Below, one piece after another: positions 1-7,592 of a stretch of DNA of 64,000 bases. The stretch's first letter is position 1. Each line of letters begins with the position of its first letter. The notes beneath the pieces are model-generated. The model ran no database searches, was not told the DNA's origin, and saw only the letters and a list, made by a program, of their open reading frames with translations. Source of the DNA: Vogesella urethralis (GTDB taxonomy: Bacteria; Pseudomonadota; Gammaproteobacteria; Burkholderiales; Chromobacteriaceae). The stretch covers positions 1-64,000 of the forward strand of contig NZ_VMDW02000071.1 of assembly GCF_007644045.2 (NCBI RefSeq). Reading direction: 5' to 3'. The translations under genes were made by a program, and so were the position numbers.

Positions 1-11
1 GGCTTGCTCAT
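1..11 (-). CDS. 5' end of an unidentified gene leaving the window
   Basis: On the minus strand a strong ribosome binding site, AAGGAGGT, lies just upstream of ATG AGC AAG, reading Met-Ser-Lys before the window ends. Only three full codons are visible, so the product cannot be named. The match to the anti-Shine-Dalgarno sequence is the only evidence. It would be transcribed divergently from the winged-helix remnant that follows. Confidence 0.4.
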
Positions 12-56
12 GACACCTCCTTGTAGGGCCTAGTGTGAGGCTCACGAGGTATCTAG

Positions 57-284
57 GAAAGTGAGGGCGATTCAGTAGAGGCACTTCACGACCTTGGTGG
101 TAGTGCACGCCTAGTCGATGTGGCGAAGCAAATCTGGCTAAAGCACGAAATGGAACTACATTCGTCAGGTGATCTGTTCTTTACATGGCAATACGATATG
201 CGATGGGCCGCCAATCAGCTCCGCCGTAAGCAGATCATGCGCGACGCGGACCATTCACCCAGTGGCATTTGGGAATTGGTGTAG
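57..284 (+). pseudogene. Frameshifted winged-helix domain remnant
   Basis: Reading in the frame that ends at the TAG stop at 282-284 gives about 75 residues with no in-frame ATG, GTG or TTG near its beginning. The segment includes EALHDLGGSARLVDVAKQ, then RWAANQLRRK, and ends SPSGIWELV. This pattern (ALxxLGGSA near the start, RWAxxxLR in the middle, SPxGIWEL at the end) resembles the small winged-helix domain found in Mrr-like restriction proteins and many uncharacterised bacterial proteins. A GTG at 61 lies in a different frame that stops at 76. Adding one base around 74-76 would join GTG-61 to the long frame, so a one-base deletion or sequencing error is likely. The full gene could have been longer upstream. 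Function is not known. Confidence 0.5.
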
Positions 285-292
285 AAGGGAGC

Positions 293-364
293 TTGGGCTT
301 CATGAAATGAAGCCCAACGTTTACCGCGTTTTTGAAGCGGGTAGCCAGCTACCCGGTAAACGTT
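293..364. repeat. Two adjacent strong inverted repeats
   Basis: The first is an 11-bp perfect inverted repeat, TTGGGCTTCAT and ATGAAGCCCAA (293-303, 307-317), around GAA. It starts 9 bp after the winged-helix stop and has no T-run, so it is a poor intrinsic terminator. The second has outer arms AACGTTTACCG (316-326) and CGGTAAACGTT (354-364) that enclose an inner hairpin GGGTAG-CCAG-CTACCC (339-354). The two share bases 316-317, so they may compete. Confidence 0.75.
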
Positions 365-411
365 GAACTTCGCTGCGCTCAAGCCAAGCTACGCCATCAC
401 ACCCACACCCT

Positions 412-467
412 GTGCCCACTACTTACCCACATAAAGACTTGGTGGGCACGCTGCGCTTTACCCACCA
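412..467. repeat. Alternative hairpin arms of a dispersed-type palindromic repeat
   Basis: GTGCCCAC (412-419) can pair with GTGGGCAC (442-449). The overlapping TGGTGGG (440-446) can instead pair with CCCACCA (461-467). The 440-467 element has a central CGCTGCGCTT and resembles a palindromic word seen between genes in many proteobacteria; that resemblance is from memory, not a search. The rest of the 285-635 gap contains only repeats and the promoter region of the next gene. Confidence 0.5.
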
Positions 468-483
468 TACCGCTACCCAAGCC

Positions 484-520
484 AAGCCCAGGCCAGCCCA
501 GCCCAGCCCAGCCCAGCCCC
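484..520. repeat. Short tandem repeat of a CCCAG pentamer
   Basis: The unit AGCCC or CCCAG recurs about five times in 494-520, with degenerate copies from 481. It lies about 115 bp upstream of the cysteine synthase-like gene. The unit is five bases and non-coding here, so copy number could vary by slippage, but no effect on a reading frame is expected. Confidence 0.6.
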
Positions 521-635
521 CAACTGTATCCCCGTTTTGTGCCACTGCTGCCACTGATGGCCACAGTTTTGGCCCGCTAAAATGGTTTGTATCCAATAAG
601 ACGTTTGCGGCCAACCTGGCCGGCGAGGAGACACC

Positions 636-1703
636 ATGACAAGCTGGCTGATGCAGGCCATTCGCAAGATCGAGGCCGATTTCAACCGTAGCAGCGACAC
701 CCACCTGATTCCGCTGGTGCTACCGGCGGCACCCGGCATCCAGCTGTATTTCAAGGACGAGTCCACCCACCCTACCGGCAGCCTGAAGCACCGGCTGGCG
801 CGCTCGCTGTTTCTGTATGCGCTGAGCAATGGCTGGATCAAGGAAGGCACGCCGGTGATCGAGGCGTCCAGCGGCAGCACGGCGGTGTCGGAGGCTTACT
901 TTGCCCGCCTGCTGGGCTTGCCCTTTATTGCGGTGATGCCGGCCAGCACCTCGTGCGAGAAGATTCGCGCCATCGAGTTCTACGGCGGCCGCTGCCACCT
1001 GGTGGACGACCCGGCCACCATCTACGACGAATCGCAGCGCCTGGCGCGCGAGCTGAACGGCCACTACATGGACCAGTTCACCTATGCCGAGCGCGCCACC
1101 GACTGGCGCGGCAACAACAATATTGCCGACACCATCTTCCGCCAGATGGCGCTGGAACCACAGCCGGAGCCGCGCTGGATTGTGTGCGGCGCCGGCACCG
1201 GCGGCACCAGCGCCACCTTTGGCCGCTACGTGCGCTACCAGCAAAAACAGACCCAGGTATGCGTGGTGGACCCGGAAAACTCGGCCTTTTACGCCAGCTA
1301 CGTCAGCGGCGACGCGCACTGTAGCTGCGAAGGGGGCTCCGGTGTGGAAGGCATTGGCCGCCCGCGGGTGGAGCCGTCGTTCATCCCCACTGTGATCGAC
1401 CACATGATCCGCGTGCCCAACGTGGCCAGCTACGCCGCCATCCACTTTCTGGAAGAAGTGCTGGGCCGCAAGTGCGGCGGCTCCACCGGCACCAACTTCT
1501 ACGGCGTGTGCCTGCTGATGGCCGACATGCTGCAGCGTGGCGAACGGGGCAGCATCGTCACCATGATCTGCGACGACGGCAGCCGCTACCTGAACAGCTA
1601 CTACAACCCGGACTGGTTGGCCGCCGGCGGCCACGACATTCAGCCGTGGCTGCACAGCTACCGCCGCTTCTTCCACGACGGTGTGTGGCAGCCGCCGCAG
1701 TAA
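636..1703 (+). CDS. PLP-dependent cysteine synthase / L-cysteine desulfhydrase family enzyme
   Basis: This 355-residue fold-type II PLP enzyme belongs to the cysteine synthase family. The PLP lysine is expected at Lys51 in PTGSLKHR. The substrate loop [10 protein letters not shown] spans about 77-86, and the phosphate-binding glycine loop GAGTGGTS spans 185-192. Members of this branch include cysteine desulfhydrases of the Cds1 type, which release H2S and pyruvate from cysteine, and cystathionine beta-synthase-like proteins; the exact substrate cannot be read here. A GAGGAG ribosome site precedes the ATG. The gene stands alone and shares a bidirectional terminator with the convergent acr3. 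A GCGGCCAAC repeat lies in its leader at 607. Confidence 0.8.
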   Translation: MTSWLMQAIRKIEADFNRSSDTHLIPLVLPAAPGIQLYFKDESTHPTGSLKHRLARSLFLYALSNGWIKEGTPVIEASSGSTAVSEAYFARLLGLPFIAVMPASTSCEKIRAIEFYGGRCHLVDDPATIYDESQRLARELNGHYMDQFTYAERATDWRGNNNIADTIFRQMALEPQPEPRWIVCGAGTGGTSATFGRYVRYQQKQTQVCVVDPENSAFYASYVSGDAHCSCEGGSGVEGIGRPRVEPSFIPTVIDHMIRVPNVASYAAIHFLEEVLGRKCGGSTGTNFYGVCLLMADMLQRGERGSIVTMICDDGSRYLNSYYNPDWLAAGGHDIQPWLHSYRRFFHDGVWQPPQ

Positions 1704-1720
1704 ACACCTGCGCTGCCGAC

Positions 1721-1753
1721 AAAAATGCCGATGGCACTCGCCATCGGCTTTTT
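1721..1753. terminator. Bidirectional intrinsic terminator
   Basis: A 9-bp perfect stem, GCCGATGGC and GCCATCGGC with an ACTC loop (1727-1748), is flanked by an A-run at 1721-1725 and a T-run at 1749-1753. It separates the plus-strand cysteine synthase-like gene from the convergent acr3. Confidence 0.85.
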
Positions 1754-1770
1754 GCTACCCCAGACGCCGT

Positions 1771-1782
1771 GCGGCCAACCTT
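1771..1782 (+). repeat. DUS-like 12-mer GCGGCCAACCTT
   Basis: Perfect copy of the over-represented word. It overlaps the last base pairs of the acr3 stop codon and lies 18 bp from the terminator T-run. Confidence 0.6.
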
Positions 1783-2845
1783 AAGCTTGCTGGTACCAGC
1801 CACGGCTGGCGTTGACGACGCGTACCACCAGCAACATCACCGGCACCTCGATCAGCACCCCCACTACCGTTGCCAGCGCGGCGCCGGAGTGCAGGCCGAA
1901 CAGGCTGATGGCGGCGGCCACCGCCAGCTCGAAAAAGTTGGACGCGCCAATCAGTGCCGACGGGCAGGCCACGCTGTGCTGCTCGCCCAGACGCCGGTTC
2001 AGCCAGTAGGCCAGGCCAGCGTTGAACAGTACCTGGATCAGGATGGGCACTGCCAGCAGCACGATCACCAGCGGCTGCGCCAGGATGGCCTGGCCCTGAA
2101 AGGCAAACAACAGCACCAACGTCAGCAGCAGCGCCGCCATCGACCACGGCTGGATGGCGGCCATGGCCCGCTCGAACGCAGCCGGGCCGCGTGCCAGCAG
2201 CCACTTGCGCAGCGCCTGTGCCAGCAGCACCGGCAGCACGATGTACAACAGCACCGAGGTCAGTAGCGTAGCCCACGGCACGGCGATGCTGGACACGCCC
2301 AGCAGCAGCGCAACCAACGGGGCAAAGGCAAACACCATGATCAGGTCGTTTAGCGCCACTTGCGACAGCGTAAAGTACGGGTCGCCCCCGGTAAGCCGGC
2401 TCCACACAAACACCATGGCGGTGCATGGTGCGGCCGCCAGCAGGATCAGCCCGGCCACGTAGCTGTCCAGTTGGTCGGCCGGCAGCCACGGCGCAAACAG
2501 CTGGCGCACGAACAGCCAGCCCAGCAGGGCCATGGAAAACGGCTTGACCAGCCAGTTCACAAACAGGGTGACGCCGATGCCGCGTACGTGCTGGCGCACC
2601 TGGTGCAGCGCGCCAAAGTCGATCTTCAGCAACATGGGGATGATCATCACCCACACCAGCACGCCCACCGGCAGGTTGACGCGGGCGATTTCCATGGCGG
2701 CCAACGCGGCAAAGCCCTGCGGCCACAGCTGGCCCAGGCCGATGCCCACCACGATACAGGCGGCCACCCAGGCGCTGAGGTAGCGCTCGAACAGGCTCAT
2801 GCCGTTGGCCGCAGACGGCGACCGGGTGTCGCAAGTGCTGCTCAT
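1781..2845 (-). CDS. acr3: Arsenite efflux permease, ACR3 family
   Basis: This 354-residue inner-membrane protein has about ten hydrophobic helices. It carries ACR3 hallmarks: APCTAMVFVWS with the conserved cysteine at Cys141, then VALNDLIMVFAFAPL, and near the end SALIGASNFFELAVA followed by a conserved glutamate in LIEVPVM. ACR3 permeases export As(III), driven by the proton gradient, and are unrelated to ArsB. The ATG was chosen because it overlaps the arsR-arsC stop by four bases (ATGA); longer upstream readings would run into that gene. It is the last gene of the ars operon and exports the arsenite produced by ArsC. Confidence 0.93.
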   Translation of the reverse strand: MSSTCDTRSPSAANGMSLFERYLSAWVAACIVVGIGLGQLWPQGFAALAAMEIARVNLPVGVLVWVMIIPMLLKIDFGALHQVRQHVRGIGVTLFVNWLVKPFSMALLGWLFVRQLFAPWLPADQLDSYVAGLILLAAAPCTAMVFVWSRLTGGDPYFTLSQVALNDLIMVFAFAPLVALLLGVSSIAVPWATLLTSVLLYIVLPVLLAQALRKWLLARGPAAFERAMAAIQPWSMAALLLTLVLLFAFQGQAILAQPLVIVLLAVPILIQVLFNAGLAYWLNRRLGEQHSVACPSALIGASNFFELAVAAAISLFGLHSGAALATVVGVLIEVPVMLLVVRVVNASRGWYQQA

Positions 2846-3738
2846 GCCCGTGCCTCGCTGCTCAGCGTGTCTGGCCGGCCAATGTCGTGCACCGCATGCT
2901 GCAGCGCCAGGCGGTCCAGCTTGTGCAGGGGCAGGCTGAGGAACAGGCGCAGGCGGGTGGTGATGTCGCGGTAGGTGCGCACAAAGGCTTTGTGCTGCGC
3001 GGCCTCGTCGCCCGTTACCGCTGCCGGGTCGGCAAAGCCCCAGTGCGCGGTCATCGGCTGGCCGGGCCACGCCGGGCAGACCTCTCCGGCGGCGGCGTCG
3101 CACACGGTAAACACAAAATCCATTGCCGGCGCATCGGGGCCGGCAAACTCGTCCCAGCTTTTGCAGCGCGCGCTGGCCGGGTCGTGCTGGTGCTGTTGCA
3201 GCGTGGCCAGCGTTTGCGGGTGCACAAAGCCGCGCGGGTGGCTGCCCGCGCTAAAGGCACGGAAGCGGCCTTCGCCCAGCTGGTTGAGGATGGCTTCGGC
3301 CATGATGCTGCGGGCACTGTTGCCACTGCAGATGAACAGCACGTTGTAGACACGGTCGGACATGATGTCAGGCTCCATGATAGGCATCGGAATCGGGGCA
3401 ACCGGCGGCGGGCAGCACGGCAATGCCAGCTCCGGGCACTGCTGCGGCTGGCCGGCGCAGCATTCGTCGGTGAGGTAGGCCAGCAGTTGCTGCATCAGCG
3501 CGAGGTTGGCGCGGTAGCGCTGAAAACGGCCTTCCTGCGCCACCGTCACCAGCCCGGCGTGGCTCATGCCTTTCAGGTGGAACGACACATTATTGGCCGG
3601 CAGGTCGAGGTTGGCCGCAATCTGGCCGGCCACCATGCCTTCGTGGCCCTGGCGTACCAGCAGGCGGTAGATATCCAGCCGCACACCGGAGGCCAGCGCT
3701 TCGAACAGTTTGACGGCGCTTTCTTTGGGCAGGCTCAT
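2842..3738 (-). CDS. ArsR repressor fused to thioredoxin-type arsenate reductase ArsC
   Basis: This is one 298-residue reading frame with two domains. Residues 1-95 are an ArsR/SmtB winged helix (LFEALASGVRLDIYRLL, then LPANNVSFHLKGMSHAGLV). A cysteine-rich linker follows, with Cys93, 94, 101, 108 and 109. Residues from about 127 are a low-molecular-weight phosphatase-type arsenate reductase with the CX5R loop CSGNSAR (Cys137, Arg143) and later cysteines Cys213 and Cys221, which match the redox relay of thioredoxin-coupled ArsC. An internal ATG at 3363 with an upstream GGAG could also yield free ArsC. The start at 3738 overlaps the arsJ stop by four bases. It probably senses As(III) and represses the operon while its other half reduces arsenate. 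Confidence 0.88.
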   Translation of the reverse strand: MSLPKESAVKLFEALASGVRLDIYRLLVRQGHEGMVAGQIAANLDLPANNVSFHLKGMSHAGLVTVAQEGRFQRYRANLALMQQLLAYLTDECCAGQPQQCPELALPCCPPPVAPIPMPIMEPDIMSDRVYNVLFICSGNSARSIMAEAILNQLGEGRFRAFSAGSHPRGFVHPQTLATLQQHQHDPASARCKSWDEFAGPDAPAMDFVFTVCDAAAGEVCPAWPGQPMTAHWGFADPAAVTGDEAAQHKAFVRTYRDITTRLRLFLSLPLHKLDRLALQHAVHDIGRPDTLSSEARA

Positions 3739-4970
3739 GCGTTTTCTCGGGCAGGGTTGGCCGCATGCTGCGGCAGGGCCAGCGACACCAGCGCGGCCAC
3801 GGTAATAAATACGGTGGAAATCCACAGGCAAGCGGCCAGACCGTACTGCTGGTACACCCAGCCGGACAGCACGGTGCCGACCAGGCGGCCCATGGCGTTG
3901 GACATATAGTAAAAACCCACGTCCAGCGACACACCGTCGGCCTTGGCGTAGCTCACGATGAGGTAGCTATGCAGCGACGAGTTCACCGCAAACAGCACGC
4001 CAAACAGCGCCAGCCCGCCCAGTACCACCCAGCCAGCGGGCCAGCCTGCGGCCAACCCTAAGGCCATGGCAGCGGGCAGGCCGGCCAGCAGGGCGGCCCA
4101 TGCAAAAGCGCTACGGCCATCCGGCACCCTGCCCTGCTTTTTGCCGGTAATGGCTGGCGCCAGCGTCTGCACCACGCCGTAGCCGATGACCCACGCCGCC
4201 AGAAAGCCGCCTACCTGCCAGAAATCCCAGCCAAACACGGTGCTGAGGTATACCGGCAGCGCCACCACAAACCACACGTCGCGGGCGCCAAACAGGAACA
4301 GCCGCGCCGCCGACAGCCCGTTGATGGCCGGGCTTTTCGACAGCAGCTCGCGAAACTTCGGCTTGGCTTTGGCCTTGCCCAGGTCTTGCCGCAGCTGCCA
4401 CAGGCTGAACAGCCAGATCGCCGCTAATACCGCGGCCATGCCCAGCACCGCGCCGCCAAAGCCCAGCGTGGCCAGCAAGGCACCACCCAGAAAGAAGCCC
4501 ACGCCTTTCAGCGCGTTCTTGGAACCGGTCAGCAGCGCCACCCAGCGGTACAACGTGCCCTGCTCGCCGTCCGGTACCAGCAGCTTGATGCTGCTTTTGG
4601 CCGACATCTTGTTCAGGTCTTTGGCAATGCCGGACAGCGCCTGGCTGGCCATCACGTACGGCACGGTCAGCATGGCGGCCGGTGCGGCCAACATCAGCAG
4701 TGCCAGCACCTGCAGCGCCAGGCCCAGGTTCATGGTGCGGTTCAGCCCCAGCCGTGCGCCCAGATAGCCGCCCACCAGGTTGGTGACCACGCCGAACACC
4801 TCGTAGAACAAGAACAGCGCGGCAATCTGCAACGGGGCGTAGCCCAACTGGTGAAAGTGCAGCACCACCAGCATGCGCAGCGCGCCGTCGGTGAGGGTGA
4901 ATGCCCAGTAGTTGGCCGTTACCAGCAGGTACTGGCGGATGGCCGGCGATAGCGTGGAAAGCGCCTGCAT
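3735..4970 (-). CDS. arsJ: ArsJ organoarsenical (1-arseno-3-phosphoglycerate) efflux permease
   Basis: This 411-residue major facilitator protein has twelve predicted membrane helices. Segments such as YWAFTLTDGALRMLVVLHFH, AKDLNKMSAKSSIK and DVGFYYMSNAMGRLVG match the ArsJ family as I know it. ArsJ exports 1-arseno-3-phosphoglycerate, the unstable product made when GAPDH uses arsenate in place of phosphate; the product then breaks down outside the cell. Only 3 bases separate its ATG from the stop of the GAPDH gene, the known functional partner, and its own stop overlaps arsR-arsC. The context makes the assignment firm. Confidence 0.92.
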   Translation of the reverse strand: MQALSTLSPAIRQYLLVTANYWAFTLTDGALRMLVVLHFHQLGYAPLQIAALFLFYEVFGVVTNLVGGYLGARLGLNRTMNLGLALQVLALLMLAAPAAMLTVPYVMASQALSGIAKDLNKMSAKSSIKLLVPDGEQGTLYRWVALLTGSKNALKGVGFFLGGALLATLGFGGAVLGMAAVLAAIWLFSLWQLRQDLGKAKAKPKFRELLSKSPAINGLSAARLFLFGARDVWFVVALPVYLSTVFGWDFWQVGGFLAAWVIGYGVVQTLAPAITGKKQGRVPDGRSAFAWAALLAGLPAAMALGLAAGWPAGWVVLGGLALFGVLFAVNSSLHSYLIVSYAKADGVSLDVGFYYMSNAMGRLVGTVLSGWVYQQYGLAACLWISTVFITVAALVSLALPQHAANPARENA

Positions 4971-4973
4971 CGC

Positions 4974-5984
4974 TTAGCCCTGGTCGGCCAGGCCCACCAG
5001 CCGCGCCAGCTCCACGGTGCGGTTGGCGTAGCCCCATTCGTTGTCGTACCAGGCGTACAGCTTCACCTGGGTGCCGTTCACCACCATGGTGGACGGCGCA
5101 TCGATAATCGAAGAGCGCGGGTCGGTACGGTAGTCGATGGACACCAGCGGGCGCGATTCATAGCCCAGAATGCCTTGCAGCGTATGGTTGGCCGCGTGCT
5201 GCAGCGCGGCGTTGACCTCCTCGGCCGTGGTGGCGCGTTCTACTTCAAACACGCAGTCGGTGAGCGAGGCGTTGGCCAGCGGCACGCGCACGGCGTGGCC
5301 GTTCAGGCGGCCGCGCAGCTCGGGGAAGATCTCGGCAATGGCGGTGGCCGAACCGGTGGTGGTGGGGATCAGGCTCATGCCGCTGGCGCGGGCGCGGCGC
5401 AGGTCTTTATGCGGCTGGTCCAGAATGCTCTGCGTGTTGGTCAGGTCGTGAATGGTGGTGATGCTGCCGTGGCGGATGCCGAAGGTTTCGTGAATTACCT
5501 TCACCACCGGCGCCAGACAGTTGGTGGTGCACGAGGCGGCGGTAACGATGCGGTGCACTGCCGGGTCGAACAGCTGCTGGTTGACGCCCATCACCACGTT
5601 CAGCGCGCCCGCCTCTTTCACCGGCGCGCTGACCACCACGCGCTTCACCCCCTGTTCCAGGTACGCCTGCAGCACGGCCACGGTTTTCATCTTGCCGCTG
5701 GCTTCGATCACCACATCGCAGCCGCGCCAGTCGGTATCGGCAATGGCCTTGTTATGGCTGACGCTGATGCGCTTGCCGTCAATGAAGATGGCGCCGTCTA
5801 CCGCGCTGGCCTCGTGGCCCCAGCGGCCGTGCACCGAATCAAAATTCAGCAGATGGGCGTGGGTTTCCGCGTCACCGGCCGGGTCGTTGATGTGCACGAA
5901 TTCAAACTCGGGCCAGGCCCAGGCGGCACGCAGTGCCAGGCGGCCGATGCGGCCGAAACCGTTGATACCGATCTTGATGGTCAT
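4974..5984 (-). CDS. ars-operon glyceraldehyde-3-phosphate dehydrogenase
   Basis: This 336-residue type I GAPDH opens with the NAD-binding INGFGRIGR. The catalytic [10 protein letters not shown] has Cys152, and the partner is His179 in [15 protein letters not shown] oxidises glyceraldehyde 3-phosphate. In this genetic setting it is expected to use arsenate and give 1-arseno-3-phosphoglycerate for ArsJ. The start at 5984 (MTIKIGING) fits the family N-terminus; an upstream TTG at 5999 would add five unsupported residues. Being next to arsJ, it is probably an accessory copy rather than the housekeeping glycolytic enzyme, which lies outside this window if present. Confidence 0.92.
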   Translation of the reverse strand: MTIKIGINGFGRIGRLALRAAWAWPEFEFVHINDPAGDAETHAHLLNFDSVHGRWGHEASAVDGAIFIDGKRISVSHNKAIADTDWRGCDVVIEASGKMKTVAVLQAYLEQGVKRVVVSAPVKEAGALNVVMGVNQQLFDPAVHRIVTAASCTTNCLAPVVKVIHETFGIRHGSITTIHDLTNTQSILDQPHKDLRRARASGMSLIPTTTGSATAIAEIFPELRGRLNGHAVRVPLANASLTDCVFEVERATTAEEVNAALQHAANHTLQGILGYESRPLVSIDYRTDPRSSIIDAPSTMVVNGTQVKLYAWYDNEWGYANRTVELARLVGLADQG

Positions 5985-6005
5985 GGTGATGTCTCGCAAA
6001 CAGAT

Positions 6006-6515
6006 TCAGGAATGGGGGGCAGCCGGGTTGAATTGCGCCAGCCAGGCGCGGTGTACCGGGTGCTGGATGGCATTGGGCCGCAGCGCCTGCACCTGGGCTA
6101 CCGCCTCGTCATGCGGTACGCCGAAGGCGATCAGGATGCGGGCGGCGATCAGACCGGTACGACCCGAGCCGCCCTTGCAGTGGATGGCGAGGTACTCGCC
6201 AGCACGCAAGCGGGCCAGCAGATCTGGCGCGGCAGCCTGCCAGGCGCTATCAAAATCGGCCAAGGGTGCGCTTTCGTCCGCCACCGGCAGGTGATACCAA
6301 GCCAGGCCAAGTTGGCCGCAAGTGGTACCGATACTGTCGGCAGCGTTGTGTTGCAGTTCGCTCATCGGCATCAGGCTGATCACGCCGCTGGCACCCGCCA
6401 GCTGCAGGGTGGCCAAGGCCTGGCTGACGCTGCTGTCACGCAAGCCGGGGCACGGGGTAAGCAATAGCCCGCCTTGCTGGCTGGGCAGGGGAAGCAGGTC
6501 AAAGGGATGCGGCAT
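6006..6515 (-). CDS. Dual-specificity-type cysteine phosphatase, first gene of ars operon
   Basis: This 169-residue protein carries the phosphatase signature HCKGGSGRTG (Cys113, Arg119) and a plausible general-acid Asp80 in VADESAP. It is about the size of a lone dual-specificity or CDKN3-like phosphatase domain. No signal peptide is seen, so it is cytoplasmic. It lies 21 bases upstream of the GAPDH gene and behind the probable ars promoter, so it is co-transcribed with gapdh-arsJ. The substrate is unknown; options are a phosphorylated sugar acid linked to the GAPDH reaction, or a protein. This enzyme class differs from the ArsC domain encoded downstream. Family call is good; role is inference. 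Confidence 0.75.
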   Translation of the reverse strand: MPHPFDLLPLPSQQGGLLLTPCPGLRDSSVSQALATLQLAGASGVISLMPMSELQHNAADSIGTTCGQLGLAWYHLPVADESAPLADFDSAWQAAAPDLLARLRAGEYLAIHCKGGSGRTGLIAARILIAFGVPHDEAVAQVQALRPNAIQHPVHRAWLAQFNPAAPHS

Positions 6516-6568
6516 GGTCAGGCTCCGGTCTGGTAGCTACGGCCAGCAGCACGCTGGCAGCAGTAAAA

Positions 6569-6590
6569 TCAATATTACAAGAACTGTTGA
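6569..6590 (-). promoter_or_regulatory. Candidate ArsR operator/promoter of the ars operon
   Basis: This AT-rich imperfect palindrome has left half TCAATATTACA and a right half whose complement is TCAACAGTTCT, so 7 of 11 positions match. It lies 54-75 bases upstream of the phosphatase ATG in an otherwise GC-rich region. ArsR proteins bind such AT-rich dyads over promoters. No precise -10 or -35 can be fixed. Confidence 0.4.
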
Positions 6591-6639
6591 AATGTAGTCT
6601 ATCCCTGCCAGGTGACAAATAGATGACACGTCCGTGAGA

Positions 6640-7506
6640 TCAGGCCGCAGGCTGGCCAAAACAGCGCAGCATCCACGCTGCCGCCGGGCCGGGGGGCTGC
6701 TGGCGCAGCCATACCGCATACAGTGGCTGCCGTTGCGGCCAACCCGGCAGCGGCAGCGGGTGGAGCTCGGGTGCGTAACGCGCCACCAGCCAGTCCGGCA
6801 GCTCGGCCCAGCCAAAGCCCAGCTGCGTCATTTCCAGCAGCAGCAGGTAACTGGGGGCAAACCAGCAGCGCCCCGCACTGCTGTCCGGTGCGCTGCGGGC
6901 GCTAAAGGTTTGCAGTTGCAGCCGACGGTGCGCTTGCAGCGCGGTCGCCTCCAGCGGGCTGGCCTGTGCCAGCGGGTGGTTTGGTGCCACGTAGAGCGAG
7001 GTGCTGGCCTGCTGTGCCAGCACCTGGGTGGCAAACTCGCTGCCGACACGAACCATGCCGGGCAGCAGGCCCAGCTGGGCACGGCCGCTGCGTACCAGCG
7101 CCAGCACGTCGTCCTGCTCGCCCACCAGGCACTCCAGCTCGGTATGCGGGTACTGGTTGGCAAACGCTTGCAAGGCCGCTTCCAGGCTGCCGGTGTGAAA
7201 GGTATCGGACAACACCAGCGTCAGCCGTGGCTCGACGCCGCTTTGCAAGGCGGCGGCTTCCAGTTGCAGACTGTCGTGCGCGGCCAGCGCCTGGCGCGCC
7301 AGCGGCAACAGGCGCTGGCCTTCGGCAGTCAGGGTCAATTGGCGGCTGCCACGCTGGAACAGCGTGAGGCCGAGGTCGATTTCAAGGTTGGCCAGGCTTT
7401 CGCTCAGCGTGGACTGACGTTTGCCCAGTTGCCTGGCACCTGCCGAGATCGAACCGTGGTCTACTGCCGCGACAAACGCCATCAGCGCATCCTGGCTAAA
7501 TGACAT
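6640..7506 (-). CDS. LysR-type transcriptional regulator
   Basis: This 288-residue protein has an N-terminal LysR helix-turn-helix in residues 1-60 (MAFVAAVDHGSISAGARQLG, then QSTLSESLANLE and LTLFQRGSRQLTLTAEG). A substrate-binding-like effector domain occupies roughly 90-285. It is transcribed away from the PACE efflux gene across an 86-bp gap that holds an interrupted palindrome, the usual arrangement for a LysR regulator controlling its neighbour. Similar LysR-PACE pairs are known, for example AceR-AceI. The effector is not identifiable. Confidence 0.85.
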   Translation of the reverse strand: MSFSQDALMAFVAAVDHGSISAGARQLGKRQSTLSESLANLEIDLGLTLFQRGSRQLTLTAEGQRLLPLARQALAAHDSLQLEAAALQSGVEPRLTLVLSDTFHTGSLEAALQAFANQYPHTELECLVGEQDDVLALVRSGRAQLGLLPGMVRVGSEFATQVLAQQASTSLYVAPNHPLAQASPLEATALQAHRRLQLQTFSARSAPDSSAGRCWFAPSYLLLLEMTQLGFGWAELPDWLVARYAPELHPLPLPGWPQRQPLYAVWLRQQPPGPAAAWMLRCFGQPAA

Positions 7507-7536
7507 ATCGGCTTCTCCGATGGTAGTTAGCTTTCA

Positions 7537-7555
7537 GATAGCGGGAAAACCTATC
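7537..7555. promoter_or_regulatory. Candidate LysR operator between regulator and PACE gene
   Basis: GATAGCGGGAAAACCTATC is an interrupted palindrome (GATAG, nine bases, CTATC). It lies 31 bp from the LysR start and 38 bp from the PACE start. It has the form of a LysR-type box in a divergent promoter region. Confidence 0.4.
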
Positions 7556-7592
7556 ACACTGCTGCCATTGCCGTCGATACAGGTGCTTCATC

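Noticed and set aside
412-467. Transcription attenuator for the gene at 636
   Set aside because: It has alternative hairpins but no leader peptide or T-run, and is about 170 bases away.
484-520. CRISPR-like repeats
   Set aside because: The unit is only five bases and there are no spacers.
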